This document shows, piece by piece, positions 5,701-6,361 of a stretch of 6,361 nt of DNA. The position numbers were made by a program, and so were the translations under genes. Positions within the stretch are counted from its first letter, which is position 1. Each line of letters starts with the position of its first letter. A model generated the notes under the pieces. It saw only the letters and a list, made by a program, of their open reading frames with translations, was not told the DNA's origin and did not search any database. This DNA is from Chloroflexota bacterium (lineage in GTDB: Bacteria > Chloroflexota > Anaerolineae > B4-G1 > SLSP01). Where the stretch lies: contig JAKJAE010000168.1 in assembly GCA_022707665.1 (NCBI GenBank), positions 1-6,361 of the forward strand, written 5' to 3'.

Positions 5701-6361
5701 CTAGGCGCTAGCCTCGGCTTCGGTCGCCTGCGCCTCACCGCGACCAATCGCGGTCAAACGATCCATCACTTTGCGGCCCAGCACGTTGGAACGCAGGTTG
5801 CGACCCAGCGGGGAATCCACGTCGACGGTCCGGTCGGTAAGCTGCTCCACCATCCCGATACGGCTCAGGAGATTCTTGTACTCCTGGGCGACCTCGTCAT
5901 CGCTGACCGCCACGCCTTCCTGTTCGGCGAGCTTGCTCAGGACCAGCGAACGCTTCACCCGCATCTCCGCCTGGGGTTTCATCTGATCGCGGAACTGCTC
6001 CAACGTGAGGCCATCCAGTCGCAGAGCATCCTCGAGGGACATCTTGCGCTGCCTCTCAACCCTCTCCTTGGTCTCATTCACGATCTCATCCAGCGTCTCA
6101 GTGAGCAGCAAGGGAGGATAGGCCACCGTCGACTGCTCCACGAGCTTCGAGACCAACTTCGTCTGGTACTCGCTCTCGGCATGCTCCCGCTTGTGCGCTA
6201 CCACCCGCTCGCGAATGTCCTTCTCGAGCTCGGCCAGGGTCTCAAACGACCCCACAGTGCTGGCCAAAGCGTTATCGAGGTCTGGCAAGGTCCGCTCGTG
6301 GACATGGCGAACCTTGAGCGTGAAGTCAGCCTCAACCCCGCGGAGTGCCGGTTGGTCGATC
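5701..6361 (-). CDS. tig: Trigger factor (ribosome-associated chaperone), 3' part
   Basis: Trigger factor binds the ribosome exit tunnel and shields new chains. The frame is open to the right edge and 219 C-terminal residues are visible; the ribosome-binding N-terminus and most of the FKBP-like prolyl-isomerase domain are outside. The visible part begins with the end of the isomerase domain (GVEADFTLKVRHVHERTLPDLD), whose strand followed by 'ER-LP-LD' is the usual junction to the C-terminal chaperone domain. Then come long charged helices, including FETLAELEKDIRERV, YPPLLLTETLDEIV, and GLTLEQFRDQMKPQAEMRVKRSLVLSKLAEQEGVAVSDDEV, which match the alpha-helical Trigger_C fold. The protein ends in an Ala/Glu-rich tail. 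A TTG near 6288 lies inside the gene and is not its start. The next gene, clpP, is 113 nt away on the same strand, matching the frequent tig-clpP pairing. Confidence 0.92.
   Translation of the reverse strand, partial: IDQPALRGVEADFTLKVRHVHERTLPDLDNALASTVGSFETLAELEKDIRERVVAHKREHAESEYQTKLVSKLVEQSTVAYPPLLLTETLDEIVNETKERVERQRKMSLEDALRLDGLTLEQFRDQMKPQAEMRVKRSLVLSKLAEQEGVAVSDDEVAQEYKNLLSRIGMVEQLTDRTVDVDSPLGRNLRSNVLGRKVMDRLTAIGRGEAQATEAEASA

Noticed and set aside
5701..6288. Trigger factor beginning at 6288
   Set aside because: The codon there is a TTG within the frame; the 24 codons upstream to the window edge still match trigger factor (end of the isomerase domain), so the gene continues beyond the window.
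1..6361. A novel defence, mobile or otherwise undescribed multi-gene system
   Set aside because: Every long minus-strand frame is a recognised core, metabolic or transport family. No transposase, integrase, toxin-antitoxin pair, repeat array or composition shift was seen.

Overview
The window carries one co-oriented set of six protein-coding genes, all on the minus strand, so it is read from high to low coordinates. The order is trigger factor (3' part only), ClpP, a fused ADP-forming acyl-CoA synthetase, then an energy-coupling-factor (ECF) transporter made of a duplicated ATPase, an S component and the first 80 residues of the EcfT membrane protein, which runs off the left edge. I found no rRNA, tRNA, CRISPR array, transposon, phage gene or origin, and no plus-strand gene I would defend. 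The longest plus-strand open frames are shadows of the minus-strand genes.

The sequence is moderately GC-rich, with strong Shine-Dalgarno sites (GGAGG type) 5 to 8 nt before the starts and some GTG starts. The ClpP wording ([18 protein letters not shown]), the single-chain ADP-forming synthetase and an ECF module with a two-domain ATPase fit a free-living bacterium. My best guess is the Chloroflexota, an inference from remembered family wording and not a measured placement.

Right block (about 4967 to 6361): the end of tig, a 113-nt gap with a 10-bp inverted repeat, then clpP and a hairpin that looks like an intrinsic terminator. This is the usual protein-quality-control pair, but clpX, often next, is not downstream here. 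Middle block (about 2668 to 4933): a candidate promoter whose spacer holds a perfect 7-bp dyad, the synthetase gene, and a very stable terminator. Left block (1 to 2654): a good sigma-70-type promoter, then ecfA, ecfS and ecfT as a probable operon with gaps of 115 and 64 nt.

Two gene starts deserve attention. The longest frame for the ECF ATPase begins inside the terminator of the preceding gene, so a GTG at 2592 is preferred. ClpP most likely starts at 5587, not 5608. The S component belongs to the UPF0397 / ECF-ribofla_trS type, but its substrate cannot be read from the sequence, and the short leader leaves no room for a vitamin riboswitch. Overall this looks like ordinary core and transport DNA. 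The most worthwhile leads are the regulatory dyads and the unassigned transporter substrate, not a new system.
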